A stretch of DNA of 64,000 bases from NCBI GenBank assembly GCA_016861345.1, contig BOLD01000004.1, positions 1 through 64,000 on the forward strand, written 5' to 3'. The position numbers were made by a program, and so were the translations under genes. Source of the DNA: Oligoflexia bacterium. GTDB taxonomy: Bacteria > Bdellovibrionota > Bdellovibrionia > Bdellovibrionales > Bdellovibrionaceae. The notes beneath the pieces were generated by a model. That model had not been told where the DNA came from, made no database searches, and saw only the letters and a program-made list of their open reading frames with translations. Position 1 is the stretch's first letter, and each line of letters begins with the position of its first letter. Shown here in pieces: positions 63,668 to 64,000 of this stretch.

Positions 63668-64000
63668 ATGGCAAAAAAAGATTACTATTCGGTCTTAGAT
63701 GTTGCTCGAAGCGCAAGTGCAGATGAAATCAAAAAGGCCTACCGCAAGCTGGCGATGAAGTATCATCCGGATAAAAACCCTGGCGATAAAAAGGCCGAAG
63801 AAAAATTTAAGGAAATCACCGAGGCTTACGAGGTCTTAAGTGACTCAAAAAAGCGTGAGATGTATGACCAATTTGGTTTCGCTGGAAATCAACAGGGATT
63901 TGGCGCGGGCCAAGGACCTGGCGGTTTTGGTGGAGCCGGTGGCTTCGGCGGATTCGGTCAGGGTGGCTTTGGACAAGGTGGGCCAGAGTCTTTCCATGAC
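63668..64000 (+). CDS. dnaJ: Chaperone DnaJ (5' part, cut by window end)
   Basis: The 111 visible codons start [14 protein letters not shown] with a full J domain including the HPD motif ([17 protein letters not shown]) and [12 protein letters not shown], then the Gly/Phe-rich linker. The zinc-finger and C-terminal domains lie beyond the window. GAGGT 6 bases before ATG is the SD. It follows grpE by 8 bases and is the partner of DnaK. Confidence 0.95.
   Translation, partial: MAKKDYYSVLDVARSASADEIKKAYRKLAMKYHPDKNPGDKKAEEKFKEITEAYEVLSDSKKREMYDQFGFAGNQQGFGAGQGPGGFGGAGGFGGFGQGGFGQGGPESFHD

Overview
This is chromosomal DNA of a Gram-negative, flagellated bacterium. The gene content best fits the Bdellovibrionota (predatory Bdellovibrio and relatives). 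The reasons are the mixture of flagellin, PilT and Tad-type pilus genes, the many predicted secreted or lipoprotein hydrolases, lysine/alanine-rich (histone H1-like) tails on housekeeping proteins, a porin, Tat and Mla envelope systems, and moderate GC with many 1- to 4-base gene overlaps. The lineage is inferred from content and style, not from a marker gene. No prophage, CRISPR array, rRNA operon or intact insertion sequence is visible.

Layout. 1-900: accessory edge with a partial DNA-binding-like gene and a hypothetical gene with broken frames. 913-9381: lipoprotein cytochrome c; a large secreted protein with a C-terminal Hint domain; an Ala/Lys-rich secreted peptide; a pilin-like protein fused to an S74 auto-chaperone; an RNA helicase; a secreted metalloprotease-like protein; a PilZ protein. 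9382-15356: truncated LTA-synthase-like membrane protein, flagellin with a sigma-28-like promoter, tRNA-Phe, a transsulfuration operon (cystathionine beta-synthase and gamma-synthase/lyase), TadB/TadC-like genes, and a 24-residue lysine-rich peptide. 15380-19914: six-gene Mla-type lipid transport operon with two ATPases, two permeases, one MlaD and one outer-membrane protein. 20023-28997: forward cluster mdh-sucC-sucD-ndk-rlmD, then a TPR lipoprotein, RodZ-like protein, membrane glycosyltransferase and a PHP-like pseudoenzyme.

28985-33930: ferredoxin, exonuclease, NAD synthetase, a DUF2203 protein, a Flp-like membrane protein and a TPR protein. 33917-40826: reverse-strand housekeeping cluster rplU-rpmA-obgE-nadD/rsfS-rlmH-comF-lolA-rimO, ending with a duplicated BMC-like protein. 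41250-46714: porin, decayed AAA/DUF4143 ATPase, RNase G and PilT. 46841-50910: pyrimidine and purine nucleoside phosphorylases, a small hydrophobic peptide, a gene-poor stretch and a subtilisin-like lipoprotein. 51027-55953: asnS and a three-gene acyl-CoA (probably propionyl-CoA) carboxylase. 56061-64000: papain-like protease, TatC/TatB, M16 peptidase, HemW, and grpE-dnaJ (cut by the window edge).

The metabolic genes converge on the TCA cycle (mdh, sucCD), nucleotide salvage from degraded nucleic acids (two phosphorylases, ndk), NAD synthesis (nadD, nadE) and propionyl-CoA use. Together with the secreted proteases this would suit an organism that consumes macromolecules of other cells. The most unusual points are the asymmetric two-ATPase Mla transporter, the pilin-S74 fusion, the hedgehog-like Hint protein, the BMC-like duplicated protein, the NadD-RsfS fusion, the PHP-like protein stripped of its metal ligands, and the H1-like tails on ribosomal protein L21 and RimO.
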